From: Pectobacterium versatile
Lineage (GTDB): Bacteria; Pseudomonadota; Gammaproteobacteria; Enterobacterales; Enterobacteriaceae
Direction: 5' to 3'
DNA: 64,000 bases
NCBI RefSeq assembly: GCF_020166435.1
Contig: NZ_JAINZP010000019.1
Coordinates: 1 to 64,000 of the forward strand
A program made the translations under genes and the position numbers. Of the stretch, positions 53,089 through 64,000 are shown one piece after another. The notes under the pieces are model-generated. The model saw only the letters and a program-made list of their open reading frames with translations, did no database searches and had not been told where the DNA came from. How positions within the stretch are numbered: position 1 is the stretch's first letter; each line of letters begins with the position of its first letter.

Positions 53089-54735
53089 ATGGAGTTGCTC
53101 CGCATTGTTTACCAGCAGTACCGTTGGCCCTTTCTTGCCGTTATCCTGCTAAGTTTGTTGAGTGCCGCATTGGGCATTGGGCTTATTGCCTTTATCAACC
53201 TGCAATTGATTGAAACGGTCAATCAGTCGTTGAGCGTATTGCCGCAATTTCTGGGCTTGCTACTGCTCCTGATGGGGGTGACGCTGGTGTCGCAACTGGC
53301 GCTGACTACGCTGGGGCACCATTTCGTTTATCGCCTGCGTGGGCAATTTATCAAACGTATTCTGGACACTAACATTGCCCGTATCGAACAGCTCGGCAGT
53401 GCGCAGCTGCTTGCTAGCCTGTCCAGCGATATCCGCAATATCACTATTGCGTTTGTGCGTCTGCCGGAGCTGATTCAGGGCATTGTGCTTACCATCGGTT
53501 CGGCCGCTTATCTGGCCTGGCTTTCCCCTAAGATGCTGGTCGTGACGTCCGTGTGGATTGCGATAACGCTCTGGGGTGGTTTTATGCTGGTTTCCCGTGT
53601 ATATCGCCACCTGACTCAGGTGCGGGAAGCGGAAGATCGTCTCCAGAAAGATTACGAAACCGTGATTAACGGGCGTAAAGAGCTGACGCTCAATCGTGAG
53701 CGGGCGCAGAAGCTGTATGAAGAGGTTTATCAGGCCAATGCGCAGGATTACCGACAGAACGTAATTCGTGCCGACACCTTTCACCTCAGCGCGGTGAACT
53801 GGTCGAATATTATGATGCTGGGCGTGATTGGGGCGGTCTTCTTCATGGCAAACAACCTCGGCTGGGCGGATACCAACGTGGCGGCGACGTACTCACTGAC
53901 GCTGCTGTTTTTACGCACGCCGATGCTTCAGGCCGTTGGCGCACTGCCGACGCTGCTGAGTGCGCAAGTCGCGTTTAATAAGTTGAAACGTTTCGATTTG
54001 GCGGATTATCAGGAACCGTTCTCCGTTGCGGTTGCCCCTGCCGACTGGCACACGCTGGAACTGCGTGACGTGGTGTTTCGCTATGACGATTCCGGCTTTG
54101 AAGTCGGACCGATCAATCTGGTGATAAAACGTGGCGAACTGGTGTTTCTGATTGGCGGGAACGGGAGTGGAAAATCTACGCTGGCGATGCTGCTGACAGG
54201 GCTTTATACCCCGGTTTCCGGCGCGCTGCTGCTGGATAACCGCCCTGTTACGGCGGAAACGGGTAAGGATTACCAAAAGCTATTTTCTGCCATCTTTACT
54301 GATTTTCACCTGTTCGGACAGATGATGGGGCCGCACGGAACGGAGCCGGATACGGCGCTGGTCGATAGCTGGCTGGATCGTCTGAACATGCGGCATAAGT
54401 TGACGCTGGAGAATCATCAGGTGATGAACTTACAGCTTTCTCAGGGGCAGCGTAAGCGTGTGGCGCTGCTGTTGGCCGTCGCCGAACAGCGGGACATCCT
54501 GCTGCTGGATGAATGGGCGGCCGATCAGGATCCGCAATTCCGCCGCGTGTTTTATCTTGAGCTGTTACCGCAACTGCGTGCATTGGGGAAAACGATTGTG
54601 GCGATCAGCCATGACGATCACTACTTTGAACATGCCGATCGCCTGCTTGAAATGCATCAGGGAACGCTGTCAGAACTGACGGGCGACGCGCGTGAACAGG
54701 CCTCGCAGGATGCCGTGGCGCAGATTAGCCGATAA
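53089..54735 (+). CDS. yojI: YojI-like ABC exporter
   Basis: 548 residues, fused membrane and ATPase domains: six membrane helices (1-310), Walker [11 protein letters not shown], signature LSQGQRKR, Walker [15 protein letters not shown], and the conserved ending [17 protein letters not shown]. It matches E. coli YojI (about 547 residues), which exports the microcin J25 peptide with TolC. Physiological substrate unknown. It is the first rightward gene after the adhesin cluster and is probably not part of it. Confidence 0.94.
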   Translation: MELLRIVYQQYRWPFLAVILLSLLSAALGIGLIAFINLQLIETVNQSLSVLPQFLGLLLLLMGVTLVSQLALTTLGHHFVYRLRGQFIKRILDTNIARIEQLGSAQLLASLSSDIRNITIAFVRLPELIQGIVLTIGSAAYLAWLSPKMLVVTSVWIAITLWGGFMLVSRVYRHLTQVREAEDRLQKDYETVINGRKELTLNRERAQKLYEEVYQANAQDYRQNVIRADTFHLSAVNWSNIMMLGVIGAVFFMANNLGWADTNVAATYSLTLLFLRTPMLQAVGALPTLLSAQVAFNKLKRFDLADYQEPFSVAVAPADWHTLELRDVVFRYDDSGFEVGPINLVIKRGELVFLIGGNGSGKSTLAMLLTGLYTPVSGALLLDNRPVTAETGKDYQKLFSAIFTDFHLFGQMMGPHGTEPDTALVDSWLDRLNMRHKLTLENHQVMNLQLSQGQRKRVALLLAVAEQRDILLLDEWAADQDPQFRRVFYLELLPQLRALGKTIVAISHDDHYFEHADRLLEMHQGTLSELTGDAREQASQDAVAQISR

Positions 54736-54941
54736 CGTAAATCGTCGCGGCGGAATGCCGCGCTGTGAGGCATCACACACCGTTAGCGTGAAGTCTGACA
54801 GGCATATATTAATTCGTTGAATTCTGGGGCATTATAAGCGCCAATGTTGGCAGGCTGCTAACAGAGTGGGTATTTTTTACTTACAGATCAGGCACCTGAC
54901 GTATCTGGTCTGCCACTTAACTCAATAAGTTGGTATAGGTT

Positions 54942-55991
54942 ATGAAAAGGATATTTAACGCATTATTCGTTGTTGTTTTTGTTTGTTTTTCGTCTCTGGC
55001 AAATGCGGCAGAAAATCTGCCTAACATTGTCATTCTGGCAACGGGCGGTACGATTGCAGGCTCCGCTGCGGCCAACACGCAAACCACAGGTTATAAAGCC
55101 GGTGCGCTGGGCGTAGAGACGCTGATTCAAGCGGTGCCAGAGCTGAAAACGCTTGCCAATATTTCAGGCGAGCAGGTTGCCAGCATCGGCAGTGAAAATA
55201 TGACCAGCGACGTGCTGCTGAAGCTGAGCAAGCGCGTGAACGAGCTGCTGGCACGCAGCGATGTTGATGGCGTGGTCATTACGCACGGTACGGATACGCT
55301 CGACGAATCGCCTTACTTCCTGAACCTGACGGTGAAGAGTGACAAACCGGTGGTCTTTGCCGCAGCGATGCGTCCGGCAACGGCCATCAGCGCCGACGGC
55401 CCGATGAACCTGTACGGTGCGGTAAAAGTGGCAGCGGATAAAAACTCTCGCGGTCGCGGTGTTCTCGTTGTGCTGAACGACCGTATTGGCTCTGCCCGTT
55501 TCATCAGCAAAACCAACGCCTCTACGCTGGACACCTTTAAAGCGCCAGAAGAAGGTTATCTGGGCGTGATTATCGGTGACAAAGTTTATTACCAGACGCG
55601 TCTGGATAAAGTTCACACCACGCGTTCCGTATTTGACGTGACCAACGTAGATAAACTGCCAGCTGTCGACATTATTTATGGCTATCAGGACGATCCAGAA
55701 TATATGTATGACGCCTCTATCAAACACGGTGTAAAAGGCATCGTGTATGCGGGGATGGGCGCAGGTAGCGTATCCAAGCGCGGCGACGCCGGTATCCGTA
55801 AAGCGGAAAGCAAAGGTATCGTTGTTGTGCGTTCCAGCCGTACCGGCAGCGGCATCGTGCCACCGGATGCGGGCCAACCGGGTCTGGTTGCCGATTCTCT
55901 GAGCCCGGCTAAATCACGCATTCTGCTGATGCTGGCGCTGACGAAAACGACGAACCCAGCGGTGATTCAGGATTATTTCCACGCGTATTAA
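54942..55991 (+). CDS. ansB: Periplasmic L-asparaginase II
   Basis: 349 residues: signal peptide ending ANAA, first catalytic threonine in [11 protein letters not shown], second in [13 protein letters not shown], and a conserved GPMNLYGAV block. It hydrolyses L-asparagine to aspartate and ammonia in the periplasm as a tetramer. Length and motifs fit AnsB. It is followed directly by a strong terminator. Confidence 0.97.
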   Translation: MKRIFNALFVVVFVCFSSLANAAENLPNIVILATGGTIAGSAAANTQTTGYKAGALGVETLIQAVPELKTLANISGEQVASIGSENMTSDVLLKLSKRVNELLARSDVDGVVITHGTDTLDESPYFLNLTVKSDKPVVFAAAMRPATAISADGPMNLYGAVKVAADKNSRGRGVLVVLNDRIGSARFISKTNASTLDTFKAPEEGYLGVIIGDKVYYQTRLDKVHTTRSVFDVTNVDKLPAVDIIYGYQDDPEYMYDASIKHGVKGIVYAGMGAGSVSKRGDAGIRKAESKGIVVVRSSRTGSGIVPPDAGQPGLVADSLSPAKSRILLMLALTKTTNPAVIQDYFHAY

Positions 55992-56016
55992 TCGCCTGAT
56001 CGGTTTTTAGTGTGGT

Positions 56017-56046
56017 AGCCCCGCCTTTAAACGCGGGGCTTTTTAT
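56017..56046 (+). terminator. Rho-independent terminator of ansB
   Basis: AGCCCCGC (56017-56024) and GCGGGGCT (56033-56040) form the stem, with an 8-nt loop and a following T-run. Confidence 0.9.
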
Positions 56047-56178
56047 TTCCTGTCATCCCATTTTTACTTTTGGTTATTCAACTTTTCGTTTCCACTGAGA
56101 AGTCACTTCCCTCTCTGTTGATTTTATCGGTATGATTCAGCCCACGACAAAGCAGGTAATCACCCCTATTTATCTTTG

Positions 56179-56236
56179 ATACCCGAAATAATTCGAGTGG
56201 CGGGACAGCCTACGTGCGTCCAGCTTGAAGTATGGC
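56179..56236. repeat. Short, internally deleted ERIC-type repeat
   Basis: Inverted relative to the others: ACCCGAAATAATTCGAGTG at the left and AGCTTGAAGTATGGCGG at the right, with the central palindrome missing. About 58 bp, just upstream of aroL. Confidence 0.75.
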
Positions 56237-56272
56237 GGAGTGGGTGAATAAAGAAGAAGGATACGTCATTAC

Positions 56273-56794
56273 ATGACACACCCCATTTTTATGGTTGGTG
56301 CCAGAGGCTGTGGAAAGACCACCGTTGGGCATCAGCTGGCGCAGGCGTTAGGATATGACTTTGTCGATACCGACCTGTTTATGCAGCAGACCACCAATAT
56401 GACGGTGGCTGATGTGGTTGCGCAGGAAGGATGGCATGGGTTCCGCCAGCGTGAAAGTCTGGCGCTTCAACAGGTGACGTCTAACCGCTGCATCGTCGCG
56501 ACGGGCGGTGGTATGGTGCTGGCGGAAGCCAATCGGCGCTTTATGCATGACAAAGGCACCGTCATTTACCTCCATGCGGATGCCGAACTGCTGGCTCAGC
56601 GGCTGGAAGAAAATCCGCAGGATAACCAGCGTCCGACGCTGACGGGTCGCCCCATCGCAGAGGAAATGGCTGATGTATTGGCCGCGCGCGAGGCGCTTTA
56701 TCGCGGCGTCGCGCACCACGTCATCGATGCATCACAAACGCCAGAAGCGATTGTGGCAAGCGTGTTGAAGGCGCTGCGCCTGTCGGCAGCATAG
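56273..56794 (+). CDS. aroL: Shikimate kinase II
   Basis: 173 residues: P-loop [11 protein letters not shown], shikimate-binding DTD (FVDTDLFMQ), TGGGMVL, and the lid region with RPTLTGRP. It phosphorylates shikimate in aromatic amino-acid synthesis. The match to AroL rather than AroK rests on the N-terminal [11 protein letters not shown] and on the neighbouring ppnP/rdgC order as in E. coli. Confidence 0.96.
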   Translation: MTHPIFMVGARGCGKTTVGHQLAQALGYDFVDTDLFMQQTTNMTVADVVAQEGWHGFRQRESLALQQVTSNRCIVATGGGMVLAEANRRFMHDKGTVIYLHADAELLAQRLEENPQDNQRPTLTGRPIAEEMADVLAAREALYRGVAHHVIDASQTPEAIVASVLKALRLSAA

Positions 56795-56934
56795 GAAGGT
56801 GAACCGGACACTGGCAAAATAATCACCAGTCAGTGTTACCGAACACCAACTTTCAATGAATAGATCGTGACAGTGGCTCGACTCTCCTTTTAAGATGAAT
56901 TTCCTGAATTTTTTCGATGATAGGGTGCCGCGCT

Positions 56935-57219
56935 ATGCTGAATGTAAATGAGTATTTTGCAGGGAAGGTCAAATCAATCGGTTTTGAAGGCGACAGCATT
57001 GGCCGCGCCAGTGTCGGCGTCATGGATGCGGGTGAATACACCTTTGGAACCGGGCAGCCGGAAGAAATGACGGTGATCACCGGAGCATTGAAAGTCCTGC
57101 TGCCAGGCTCACCGGATTGGCAGGTTTTCACACCGGGAGAAACCTTTTTCGTTCCGGGAAAAAGTGAATTCAATTTGCAGGTAGTCGAGTCGACCTCTTA
57201 TTTGTGTAAGTACCTGTAA
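56935..57219 (+). CDS. ppnP: Pyrimidine/purine nucleoside phosphorylase PpnP
   Basis: 94 residues from ATG 56935 (the frame opens six codons earlier, without family support). A single cupin fold: [46 protein letters not shown]. It is the former YaiE, which phosphorolyses a range of nucleosides. A terminator follows at 57244. Confidence 0.95.
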   Translation: MLNVNEYFAGKVKSIGFEGDSIGRASVGVMDAGEYTFGTGQPEEMTVITGALKVLLPGSPDWQVFTPGETFFVPGKSEFNLQVVESTSYLCKYL

Positions 57220-57243
57220 TTTCCCTCTTCTTGTCAATAAAAT

Positions 57244-57283
57244 AAAAGTGGTTTTTCATTATTAATGGAAAGCCACTTTTTTA
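57244..57283 (+). terminator. Rho-independent terminator of ppnP
   Basis: AAAAGTGG (57244-57251) pairs with CCACTTTT (57273-57280), with further pairing between TTTTTCAT and ATGGAAAG, followed by T-rich sequence. Confidence 0.85.
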
Positions 57284-57710
57284 TTGCCTCGCTATTTTTT
57301 GATTCACCATACGTTTTTGTTTTCTTCTCATAACAGTAATCATTAATCCCATATATGAGTTATATTGTTTAATTGCACTTATTAATTAATAATATGAAGA
57401 AATGGCGATTTTATTCGGAATTATCCCTATCTTGTTAAAATTTAATAAATAATGAGTCTTATCAATAATGTTATGTTGTGGGTATTAATAAGTTTTTTAT
57501 TCTTGTTTTTTTTGTTATTGTGGTTTTTTATTCCATATAATTGCTTTGTTTATCTGTTTGGAGACTTATTTAATGTTGTTTTTTGGTTGAACATATTAAT
57601 TATTAAATCGGCTTTTAAGATAAATAGCAGTTGTATAATGTGATCATATTCAAGTTTTATTTTTCTCTGCCGTTATGGATAGTATAACTATTCTACGCAA
57701 AGAGTATTTT
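57284..57710. other. AT-rich intergenic region before the chemoreceptor gene
   Basis: About 430 bp, strongly AT-rich. A hydrophobic 63-codon frame (57452-57643) has no ribosome binding site and biased low-complexity composition, so I do not call it a gene. The chemoreceptor promoter must lie here. Confidence 0.5.
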
Positions 57711-59501
57711 ATGCTGAAAACGACGCGTTCCCGCATTCTTGCGGCCTGTTCGACCATTGTTGTGCTTTCACTTGTTATCAATACCTTTCTTAATTACACC
57801 ATCGCCAATAATGCTAATAAGGAATCGATCCAAAATACGCTGAATGCGGTAGCGACGAGCCATAGCATCGCTATTAGTGACTGGGTTGCTTCTAAAACAC
57901 TGATGATCTCTGCGTTGCACAACCGTGTCGTGACCGATGAGGATCCGATTCCGCTGTTTAAACAGATTGCGGCATCCGGTGGACTCCTGAATGTGTACAT
58001 GGGTTATGCCAATGGCACAGCCAAGTTTGCCGATTCTGGCGGTATTCCTGCTGATTACAACCCGACTGTCCGGCCCTGGTATCAGCAGGCGGTGAAAGAG
58101 GGCAAACCGCTAGTCACTGCACCCTACGTTGATGCGGTGACGAATACGCTGGTGGTTTCTTTCGTCGCTTCCGTGGTGGAAGGTGGAGCGGTCAGAGGCG
58201 TAGTTGGTAGTGACGTCACGATGAAAAGCGTGATTGAAAACGTAAAAGCGATTCACCCAGCCAAAGATAGCTTCGGTGTTCTCATCGAGCGTAGCGGCCT
58301 GATCATTGCTCACCCAGATGAAAAACTGACGCTGAAAAATATCACCGACATTGCCCCTGGGATTGATCTGAACGACATTCTTTCAGCCGATAGCGCCCGT
58401 GATGTGGATTTTTCTGGCTCGACAAAGCTCGTGGTGGCAAAACCGATTACTGGCACGAGTTGGTACATGCTGGTGGCGTTGGATAAAGCCGAAGCTACCG
58501 CTGGCATGCGTTCTCTGCTCTCCACATCGGTCATCACGCTGGTTGTTATTGCACTGTTGGGCACGCTGGTGATTGGTTTCATCATCGCGTCAGCGCTCAA
58601 ACGTCTGCTGCAAATCCGCGACGCAATGGATGATATCAGCAACGGTAATAACGATCTGACGCAGCGTCTGCCGGACGAAGGGCATGATGAAGTGGCACAA
58701 ATTGCGCGCTCGTTTAATATCTTTGTCGACAAAATCAGTCAGGTCATGATGCAGATTCGCGATATCAGCGCATCGCTTCAGGTCGCTGCGGATGAAATCT
58801 CGGCGGGGAACAACGATCTCTCTGCGCGTACTGAATCTGCAGCATCGAGCATTCAGCAAACCGCAGCCTCGCTGGAAGAAATTTCTGCGGCGGTTACGCA
58901 GTCGGCAGGTTCTGCACAGCAGGTTAACGCGAAAGCGCTGCTGCTGTCGAAAGATGCCGGTACAGGCGGAAAAGTGGTGTCCGATGTGATTGTCACGATG
59001 GAAGAGATCGTGGTCGCGTCTGGGAAAATCGGCGATATCATCGGCGTGATCGATGGCATTGCATTCCAGACTAACATTCTGGCGCTTAACGCTGCAGTAG
59101 AAGCGGCGCGTGCGGGTGAACAGGGCCGTGGTTTCGCCGTGGTTGCCGGTGAAGTTCGCAGTCTGGCACAGCGTAGCGCACAGGCTGCCAAAGAAATTAA
59201 AGAGCTGATTGAATCGACGGTCTCCAGCGTGACCTCTGGCTCCGTGCAGGTTCGTCAGGCCAGCGACACGATGAATGAAATTGTCGGCGGCGTCTCTACG
59301 GTGAGCTCGGTGATGTCTGAAATCACGCATGCGGCAGATGAGCAAATGCGTGGGATCAACGAGATCAACAAAGCGGTCGCGCAACTGGATTCAATGGTGC
59401 AACAAAACGCCGCGCTGGTGCAGGAATCTGCCGCTGCGTCGGGTGCGTTGCAGTCACAGGCTGAAGAACTGAACGCTGTTGTCGGGGCATTCCGGGTCTA
59501 A
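57711..59501 (+). CDS. Methyl-accepting chemotaxis protein with dCache sensor
   Basis: About 596 residues from ATG 57711: a membrane helix (8-30), a periplasmic double-Cache domain (about 35-270; [23 protein letters not shown] and [17 protein letters not shown]), a second membrane helix (about 278-300), HAMP, and a signalling domain with the invariant hairpin tip [20 protein letters not shown]. There is no C-terminal pentapeptide tether for CheR. dCache receptors usually bind amino acids or organic acids; the ligand is not predictable here. Confidence 0.94.
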   Translation: MLKTTRSRILAACSTIVVLSLVINTFLNYTIANNANKESIQNTLNAVATSHSIAISDWVASKTLMISALHNRVVTDEDPIPLFKQIAASGGLLNVYMGYANGTAKFADSGGIPADYNPTVRPWYQQAVKEGKPLVTAPYVDAVTNTLVVSFVASVVEGGAVRGVVGSDVTMKSVIENVKAIHPAKDSFGVLIERSGLIIAHPDEKLTLKNITDIAPGIDLNDILSADSARDVDFSGSTKLVVAKPITGTSWYMLVALDKAEATAGMRSLLSTSVITLVVIALLGTLVIGFIIASALKRLLQIRDAMDDISNGNNDLTQRLPDEGHDEVAQIARSFNIFVDKISQVMMQIRDISASLQVAADEISAGNNDLSARTESAASSIQQTAASLEEISAAVTQSAGSAQQVNAKALLLSKDAGTGGKVVSDVIVTMEEIVVASGKIGDIIGVIDGIAFQTNILALNAAVEAARAGEQGRGFAVVAGEVRSLAQRSAQAAKEIKELIESTVSSVTSGSVQVRQASDTMNEIVGGVSTVSSVMSEITHAADEQMRGINEINKAVAQLDSMVQQNAALVQESAAASGALQSQAEELNAVVGAFRV

Positions 59502-59597
59502 CGGGTTCCGGCAGTGAAGAAGTATTGCCCGCTGCCAGAACGGTGGCGGGCAATCACCGACTGTATTAACAATCGGCAGCATTAACAATCGGCAGTA

Positions 59598-60527
59598 TTA
59601 ACGTTGGGCTTCTCCGCCCAACGCTTCAATCAGATTCGCAATCAATGCCGCCAGCTCGCTGGTCATCAAAATAAAATCGGCATCAAACCGCTGAGCAAAA
59701 TCTTCCCGATCGATATCGTCATTTTGTTCCCGCAGCGTATCAGAGAACTTCAACCGTTTTACCGAACCGTCCTCGGACAATACCAACTGAATCCGTTCCT
59801 GCCAGTCTAGCGCCAGCTTGGTGACCAGTTTGCCTGCTTCAATGTGTACGGCGATTTCATCGCAGACCAAATCCTGTTTTTTACAGCGGATAACGCCGCC
59901 GTCTTCCAGAATGGCTTTCAGCTCTGCTTCATCCTGTAGCGCAAAACCTGCTGCTGGTTCACCGGAGCGAACCCACTCGGTCAGCGTCAACTCGATGGGG
60001 TTTTCCATCGTCAGCGGCACAACAGGTAGCGAGCCCAGCGTTTTACGCAGCAACGCCAGTGTATCTTCCGCTTTTTTTGCGCTGGCGGCATCGACCATAA
60101 TCAGGCCGTTAACCGTATCGATCCACAGCCAAACCTGACTGAAACGGCTGAATGCACGCGGCAGCAGGCTATGCAGCACTTCATCTTTCAGCGAGTCTTT
60201 TTCGGTTTTTTTCAGCTTGCGGTGCTGTTCTGCTTCCAGGCGTTCAATCTTGGCCTGAAGGGTTTGCTTGATGACCGGGGACGGCAGGATTTTTTCTTCT
60301 TTACGGACGCAGATAACGATTTGCCCATTAACGACGTGCGTTAAGGCATCGCTATGCGACCCCATCGGTGATACCCAACCCGTTTTCATCATATCCTGAC
60401 TGCCGCACGGGGTGAACGCGAAAGCACTGAGCCGTTTTTCCAGTTCATCCGCAGATAAAACGTTATCTTTGGACAGTACGCTGTCCCGGCTTAGGCGGTA
60501 AATCATTAAGTTCTTAAACCACAACAT
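59598..60527 (-). CDS. rdgC: Recombination-associated protein RdgC
   Basis: 309 residues from ATG 60527 ([15 protein letters not shown] is the family N-terminus; the longer open frame is not supported). RdgC forms a ring around DNA and restrains RecA. Family blocks: [32 protein letters not shown] and [21 protein letters not shown]. Confidence 0.96.
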   Translation of the reverse strand: MLWFKNLMIYRLSRDSVLSKDNVLSADELEKRLSAFAFTPCGSQDMMKTGWVSPMGSHSDALTHVVNGQIVICVRKEEKILPSPVIKQTLQAKIERLEAEQHRKLKKTEKDSLKDEVLHSLLPRAFSRFSQVWLWIDTVNGLIMVDAASAKKAEDTLALLRKTLGSLPVVPLTMENPIELTLTEWVRSGEPAAGFALQDEAELKAILEDGGVIRCKKQDLVCDEIAVHIEAGKLVTKLALDWQERIQLVLSEDGSVKRLKFSDTLREQNDDIDREDFAQRFDADFILMTSELAALIANLIEALGGEAQR

Positions 60528-60814
60528 GGTGTTATCCCTGACTGGGCGCGCAGGTTTGCACGCGGGTTTGTAATGTTGCGCGCATGATAACGAATTCGAG
60601 GCGGTTATGTGGAATAAAAAACTGGGATTCAGAGGAATACCTATCACGCTTTGAATGGCAGCTGATTGGTTTCTCTGGTTATACCCGTCATACTTCAAGC
60701 TGCATGTACGTTGGCTGCACGACTCGAATTATTTAGGGTACTTATCCATATAAGAACGTTTTCAGGTCGGTGACAAATTTACTCGGGCCTATTTACAACA
60801 CGCGGGGAGACATC
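60528..60814. other. Divergent intergenic region between rdgC and mak
   Basis: This stretch contains a short ERIC derivative (60681-60741), the rdgC promoter side and the mak leader. No gene is seen. Confidence 0.55.
60681..60741. repeat. Short, internally deleted ERIC-type repeat
   Basis: TACCCGTCATACTTCAAGC joined through TGCATGTACGTTGGCTGCA to CGACTCGAATTATTTAGGGT; the central 60 bp of a full ERIC are missing. Confidence 0.8.
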
Positions 60815-61726
60815 ATGAGAATCGGTATCGATCTAGGCGGGACGAAAACGGAAGTCATTGCGCTGGATGATGAGGGGCTGGAACGTTTTCGGCAGCGTAT
60901 GCCGACGCCAAGAAATGACTACCCGGAAACGCTGCGGACTATTGCCACGCTGGTGGAGATGGCGGAAAAAGCGACAGGCAGCCGTGGCAGCGTTGGCGTG
61001 GGGATCCCCGGTACGCTGTCACCGTTTACCGGTAAGGTAAAAAATGCCAACTCCACCTGGCTCAATGGTCAGGCGCTGGATCGTGATCTCGCCACACTGC
61101 TGAATCGGCCCGTGCGGGTCGCCAATGACGCGAACTGTTTCGCGGTTTCAGAAGCGGTTGACGGTGCCGGGGCAGGGAAGCAGACCGTCTTTGCGGTCAT
61201 CATCGGAACCGGCTGCGGGTCGGGCATTGCGCTGAACGGTCAGGCTCACGTCGGCGGCAACGGTATTGCGGGCGAGTGGGGACATAACCCGCTGCCTTGG
61301 ATGGATGACGATGAACTGCGCTATCGGCAGACGGTTCCCTGCTACTGCGGTAAATCTGGCTGTATTGAAACGTTTATCTCCGGCACCGGATTTGCCGTGG
61401 ATTACCAGCGCCTGAGCTGCCAGCCGCACAAGGGCGAGGCCATCATTGCCTTAGCGGAGCAGGGCGACCCCATCGCAGAACTGGCGTTACAGCGCTATGA
61501 ACATCGTCTGGCGAAATCGCTGGCGCATGTGATTAACTTGCTCGACCCTGATGTCGTGGTGCTGGGGGGCGGAATGAGCAACGTTTCTCGCCTTTATCAG
61601 ACCGTGCCGGAAAAGATTAAACAGTGGATCTTCGGCGGTGAGTGCGAAACGCCCGTGCGTCAGGCTGTACACGGCGACTCCAGCGGGGTACGCGGAGCCG
61701 CCTGGCTCTGGCCGAAGACGGAATAA
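60815..61726 (+). CDS. mak: Fructokinase Mak (ROK family)
   Basis: 303 residues from ATG 60815: ATP-binding [12 protein letters not shown], catalytic-region VGIPGTLSP and [14 protein letters not shown] zinc motif GHNPLPW...[15 protein letters not shown]. It phosphorylates fructose and other hexoses. Position between rdgC and sbcC is as in E. coli (with araJ missing here). The stop is 3 bp from the end of sbcC. Confidence 0.94.
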   Translation: MRIGIDLGGTKTEVIALDDEGLERFRQRMPTPRNDYPETLRTIATLVEMAEKATGSRGSVGVGIPGTLSPFTGKVKNANSTWLNGQALDRDLATLLNRPVRVANDANCFAVSEAVDGAGAGKQTVFAVIIGTGCGSGIALNGQAHVGGNGIAGEWGHNPLPWMDDDELRYRQTVPCYCGKSGCIETFISGTGFAVDYQRLSCQPHKGEAIIALAEQGDPIAELALQRYEHRLAKSLAHVINLLDPDVVVLGGGMSNVSRLYQTVPEKIKQWIFGGECETPVRQAVHGDSSGVRGAAWLWPKTE

Positions 61727-61729
61727 TGG

Positions 61730-64000
61730 CTAAACGGCGTACTGCGGCGCCAGCCGACTGACGCCTAATCCGTTAACCTTCTGCACTTTGATCTGTACTG
61801 GGATACGCTCTTTCATCGCTTCGACATGGCTAATGACGCCGATGGTTTTACCGGAGGCGTTCAGGTTATCGAGGGCATCCAGCGCGATATCCAGCGTCTC
61901 GGCATCCAGCGTGCCGAAGCCTTCATCCAGAAACAGCGAGTCGATGCTGGCTTTATGGCTGACGAGATCGGATAGCGCCAGCGCCAGCGATAAACTCACT
62001 AAGAAGCTCTCGCCGCCGGACAGCGTACGCGTATCACGCTCGGCGTCCGCTTGCCAGGTATCCATCACCAGCAGCTCCAGCTCGTCGCCGGGTTTCCGTT
62101 TCAGCATATAGCGCCCATGCAGGCGGGAAAGCTGCAGATTGGCGAGATAAACCAGATGATCCAGCGTTAGCCCCTGAGCAAACTTACGGAATTTATGTCC
62201 GCTTTGTGAGCCGATGAGCGTATTAAGGCAGCTCCAGTCGTCATACATTTGCTGACTTTGGGCGATCTCATTGAGCAAATCCTGCTGGTTCCGGCGATGT
62301 TGTTTATCGTCAGCTAACTGGTGCTGGAACTCACCCTGCTGCCGCAGGTTAGCTTTCAGCGTTTCATCCAGCGTTGCCAACTGCTGCTGTACCGCTTCTT
62401 GTGTAGCATCTTCTGTCAGGGAGGCGGGGCGCTTTTGTTGATGGGCAAGCAGATCCCGCTCAGCCTGCTGGTGAAGTGCCGCCGCCTGCTGCAAACGCTG
62501 ATACAGTTCTTCCTTCCATGCCTGCAACGTCTGGCGTTCTTGCTCATCAAGCAGCGCATTGAGGAACGTCGTTTCATCAGCGAACGTGCTTTGCTGTAAA
62601 GCCTGACTAAAGCGCTCTGTCGCACTTTCACGCTGGCGGGTGCTCTGTTCATGCTGCTGTTGCGTGCTCGCTAGCTCCCCCGTCAGGCGGCTCAGCGTCG
62701 TTTCGGTTTGCTGCCGAGCTGACAGGGCCAGCCGGAGCGCATCGTCATACTGTTGGCTGGTTCGCTGTAGCTGTTCGCGCACAGCCGCGATTTGCCTGTC
62801 GCCGAAAAGTGTCTGTCGTTCCTGTTGGCTTGTGTTGAGCAACGCGAGGTGTTGTTCCAACTGCTGTTGTTGCGCCTGTAGTTGCTGCTTTGCCTCAGCC
62901 ACGCTGCAATTCAGATGCTGAAGATCGCTGTCCAGCGTGGCTAACAGCGGAACTAAGCGAGATTGCTCCTGCTCTCTGGCTTTCCAGTCTTGCCATTCGC
63001 TTTCACGCTGAGCTAGCCAGCCATCCTGTGCGTCGGCCTCCGGTAGCAGAAGCCCCACATTTGTCAGCGCCTGCGTGATTTCCTGAGTGTGCTGCGTGAT
63101 CTGCTGGTGCACGTTTTGCAGCGACTGCTCGATTTCTTGCTGCGTAACGCTTAGCGAAGTTTGTTGCTGGGTGTTGAGCGCGACTTTCTGGTCGAGTTCC
63201 CGCTGTAATGCCTCTGTGGCAGTCAGTAAATCCTTACTTTCCTGCCACTGTTTTTGCAATTGCTCGCGTGCGGTAATCTGTTGTCGAATATCCTGTTCTT
63301 CGGCTTCATTTTGGGTAAACCAGGCTGCGATCTCATCCGGTTGTTCCAGCGTGTAGTTAACTTGTAAGCGCTCACTGACATCTTGCCACTGTTGCAGCAA
63401 GGCGTGATGTTCGCTATCGAGCTGAGCGATCTCCTGTTGCAATTGTTCCCGCTGTTGCTCTCGTGCGGTCAATTGTGCCGTCGTATTCGCCAGCGCTGTC
63501 GTTAACTGGTTCACTTCCTGCTGTAGCGCTGTCAGGCGGCTTTGGGTTTCAGACGGTTGCAGCGCCTGATAGCGTTCGATAGCGGGATGCTCGGTTGAAC
63601 CGCACAGTGGGCAAGGATCGCCAGCCTGTAGCCGCTGCCGTTCGGCTTCCAGCTTAACGATATGTTCTTCCTGACGGAGCAGCGTTTCCAGATCGACCAG
63701 ATGCTGGCTGCGCTGTTCATGCTCAGACTGCTGCTGTTTCAGTAATATTTGCGACTGGCTGATATGCTCTTGTACCTCATCCTGTTTGGTGAGGTGCTGC
63801 TGCTTGCGGACATGCAGACGCTGGAACTGGTCGCTGATTGTCGCGAGCCGTTGGCGTTCAGCGCGCTGGTCAATGCGTTGATTAAACTGCTGTTGCAGGG
63901 CGGAAAGCGGCTGGTGCGCTTCCTGCTGTTGCCGTGTCTCATCGTGTTGCATGAACTGCTGACGGGCTGCATCAACGACCGCTTGTTGTTCACGCTGTTG
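61730..64000 (-). CDS. sbcC: SbcC exonuclease subunit, C-terminal part (runs off the window)
   Basis: About 756 codons are inside the window, and the frame is open to base 64000. The visible part starts within the first coiled coil, includes the zinc hook CPLCGS (about 63.6 kb), the returning coiled coil, and the C-terminal ATPase lobe with signature LSGGESFLVSLSLALALSD and Walker B SLFLDEGFGTLDAETL. With SbcD it forms the nuclease that cleaves hairpins and blocked DNA ends. The N-terminal lobe and start lie beyond the window. Confidence 0.96.
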   Translation of the reverse strand, partial: QQREQQAVVDAARQQFMQHDETRQQQEAHQPLSALQQQFNQRIDQRAERQRLATISDQFQRLHVRKQQHLTKQDEVQEHISQSQILLKQQQSEHEQRSQHLVDLETLLRQEEHIVKLEAERQRLQAGDPCPLCGSTEHPAIERYQALQPSETQSRLTALQQEVNQLTTALANTTAQLTAREQQREQLQQEIAQLDSEHHALLQQWQDVSERLQVNYTLEQPDEIAAWFTQNEAEEQDIRQQITAREQLQKQWQESKDLLTATEALQRELDQKVALNTQQQTSLSVTQQEIEQSLQNVHQQITQHTQEITQALTNVGLLLPEADAQDGWLAQRESEWQDWKAREQEQSRLVPLLATLDSDLQHLNCSVAEAKQQLQAQQQQLEQHLALLNTSQQERQTLFGDRQIAAVREQLQRTSQQYDDALRLALSARQQTETTLSRLTGELASTQQQHEQSTRQRESATERFSQALQQSTFADETTFLNALLDEQERQTLQAWKEELYQRLQQAAALHQQAERDLLAHQQKRPASLTEDATQEAVQQQLATLDETLKANLRQQGEFQHQLADDKQHRRNQQDLLNEIAQSQQMYDDWSCLNTLIGSQSGHKFRKFAQGLTLDHLVYLANLQLSRLHGRYMLKRKPGDELELLVMDTWQADAERDTRTLSGGESFLVSLSLALALSDLVSHKASIDSLFLDEGFGTLDAETLDIALDALDNLNASGKTIGVISHVEAMKERIPVQIKVQKVNGLGVSRLAPQYAV

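Noticed and set aside
57452..57643. 63-codon hydrophobic frame before the chemoreceptor gene
   Set aside because: Low-complexity Leu/Phe sequence in AT-rich DNA without a ribosome binding site.

Overview
The window is chromosomal DNA of a soft-rot enterobacterium, most likely Pectobacterium. The evidence is an endo-polygalacturonase almost identical to the known PehA, a fibronectin-III plus PL3 pectate lyase (Pel3/PelI type) beside it, hexuronate catabolism (uxuA and a UxuR/ExuR-type regulator), the enterobacterial order aroL-ppnP-...-rdgC-mak-sbcC, and several ERIC repeats.

Layout. (1) 1-223: 3' end of an IS903-like IS5-family element. (2) 466-541: tRNA-Thr(CGU), thrW. (3) About 493-11654: an AT-rich integrated element bounded by thrW and a 42-bp displaced copy of its 3' half, with the tyrosine integrase at the right end. 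(4) 11.9-24.2 kb: backbone genes (EAL phosphodiesterase, yjdM, mltB, a TauE-like exporter with a LysR regulator, a siaABCD signalling operon, a lipoprotein hydrolase, uxuR, uxuA). (5) 24.4-27.2 kb: divergent pel3 and pehA. (6) 27.3-52.4 kb: a type I secretion system and its two BapA-like adhesins (1625 and 4864 aa), all on the minus strand. (7) 53.1-64 kb: yojI, ansB, aroL, ppnP, a chemoreceptor, rdgC, mak and the 3' part of sbcC.

The notable object is the thrW element. It carries a complete-looking type I-A retron (promoter, msr-msd RNA, reverse transcriptase, PtuA-like ATPase, PtuB-like HNH nuclease). Beside it are parts that belong to IncP-1 (RK2/RP4) plasmids: two perfect KorA operators, two perfect KorB operators, three TrfA-type iterons next to a DnaA box and an A+T-rich stretch (an oriV without trfA), an RP4-like oriT, a TraJ relaxosome protein without the TraI relaxase, and trbJ-trbK-trbL without the rest of the mating-pair genes. 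No korA, korB, trfA or traI is present. My reading (inference) is an IncP-plasmid satellite: an integrative mobilizable element that borrows replication, nicking and pore proteins from a resident IncP plasmid, is wired to that plasmid's global repressors, swaps in its own TrbJ/TrbL/TrbK, and carries an anti-phage retron. This resembles how SGI1 exploits IncC plasmids, but I know of no description for IncP; it is the best candidate here for an undescribed system. A degraded integrated IncP relative is the main alternative.

A second point of interest is the adhesin pair. The smaller protein is a mosaic of segments of the giant one, and their upstream regions are also duplicated. Start codons were re-chosen where a ribosome binding site or family length argued for it. 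All family assignments are from reading the sequence; no searches were run.
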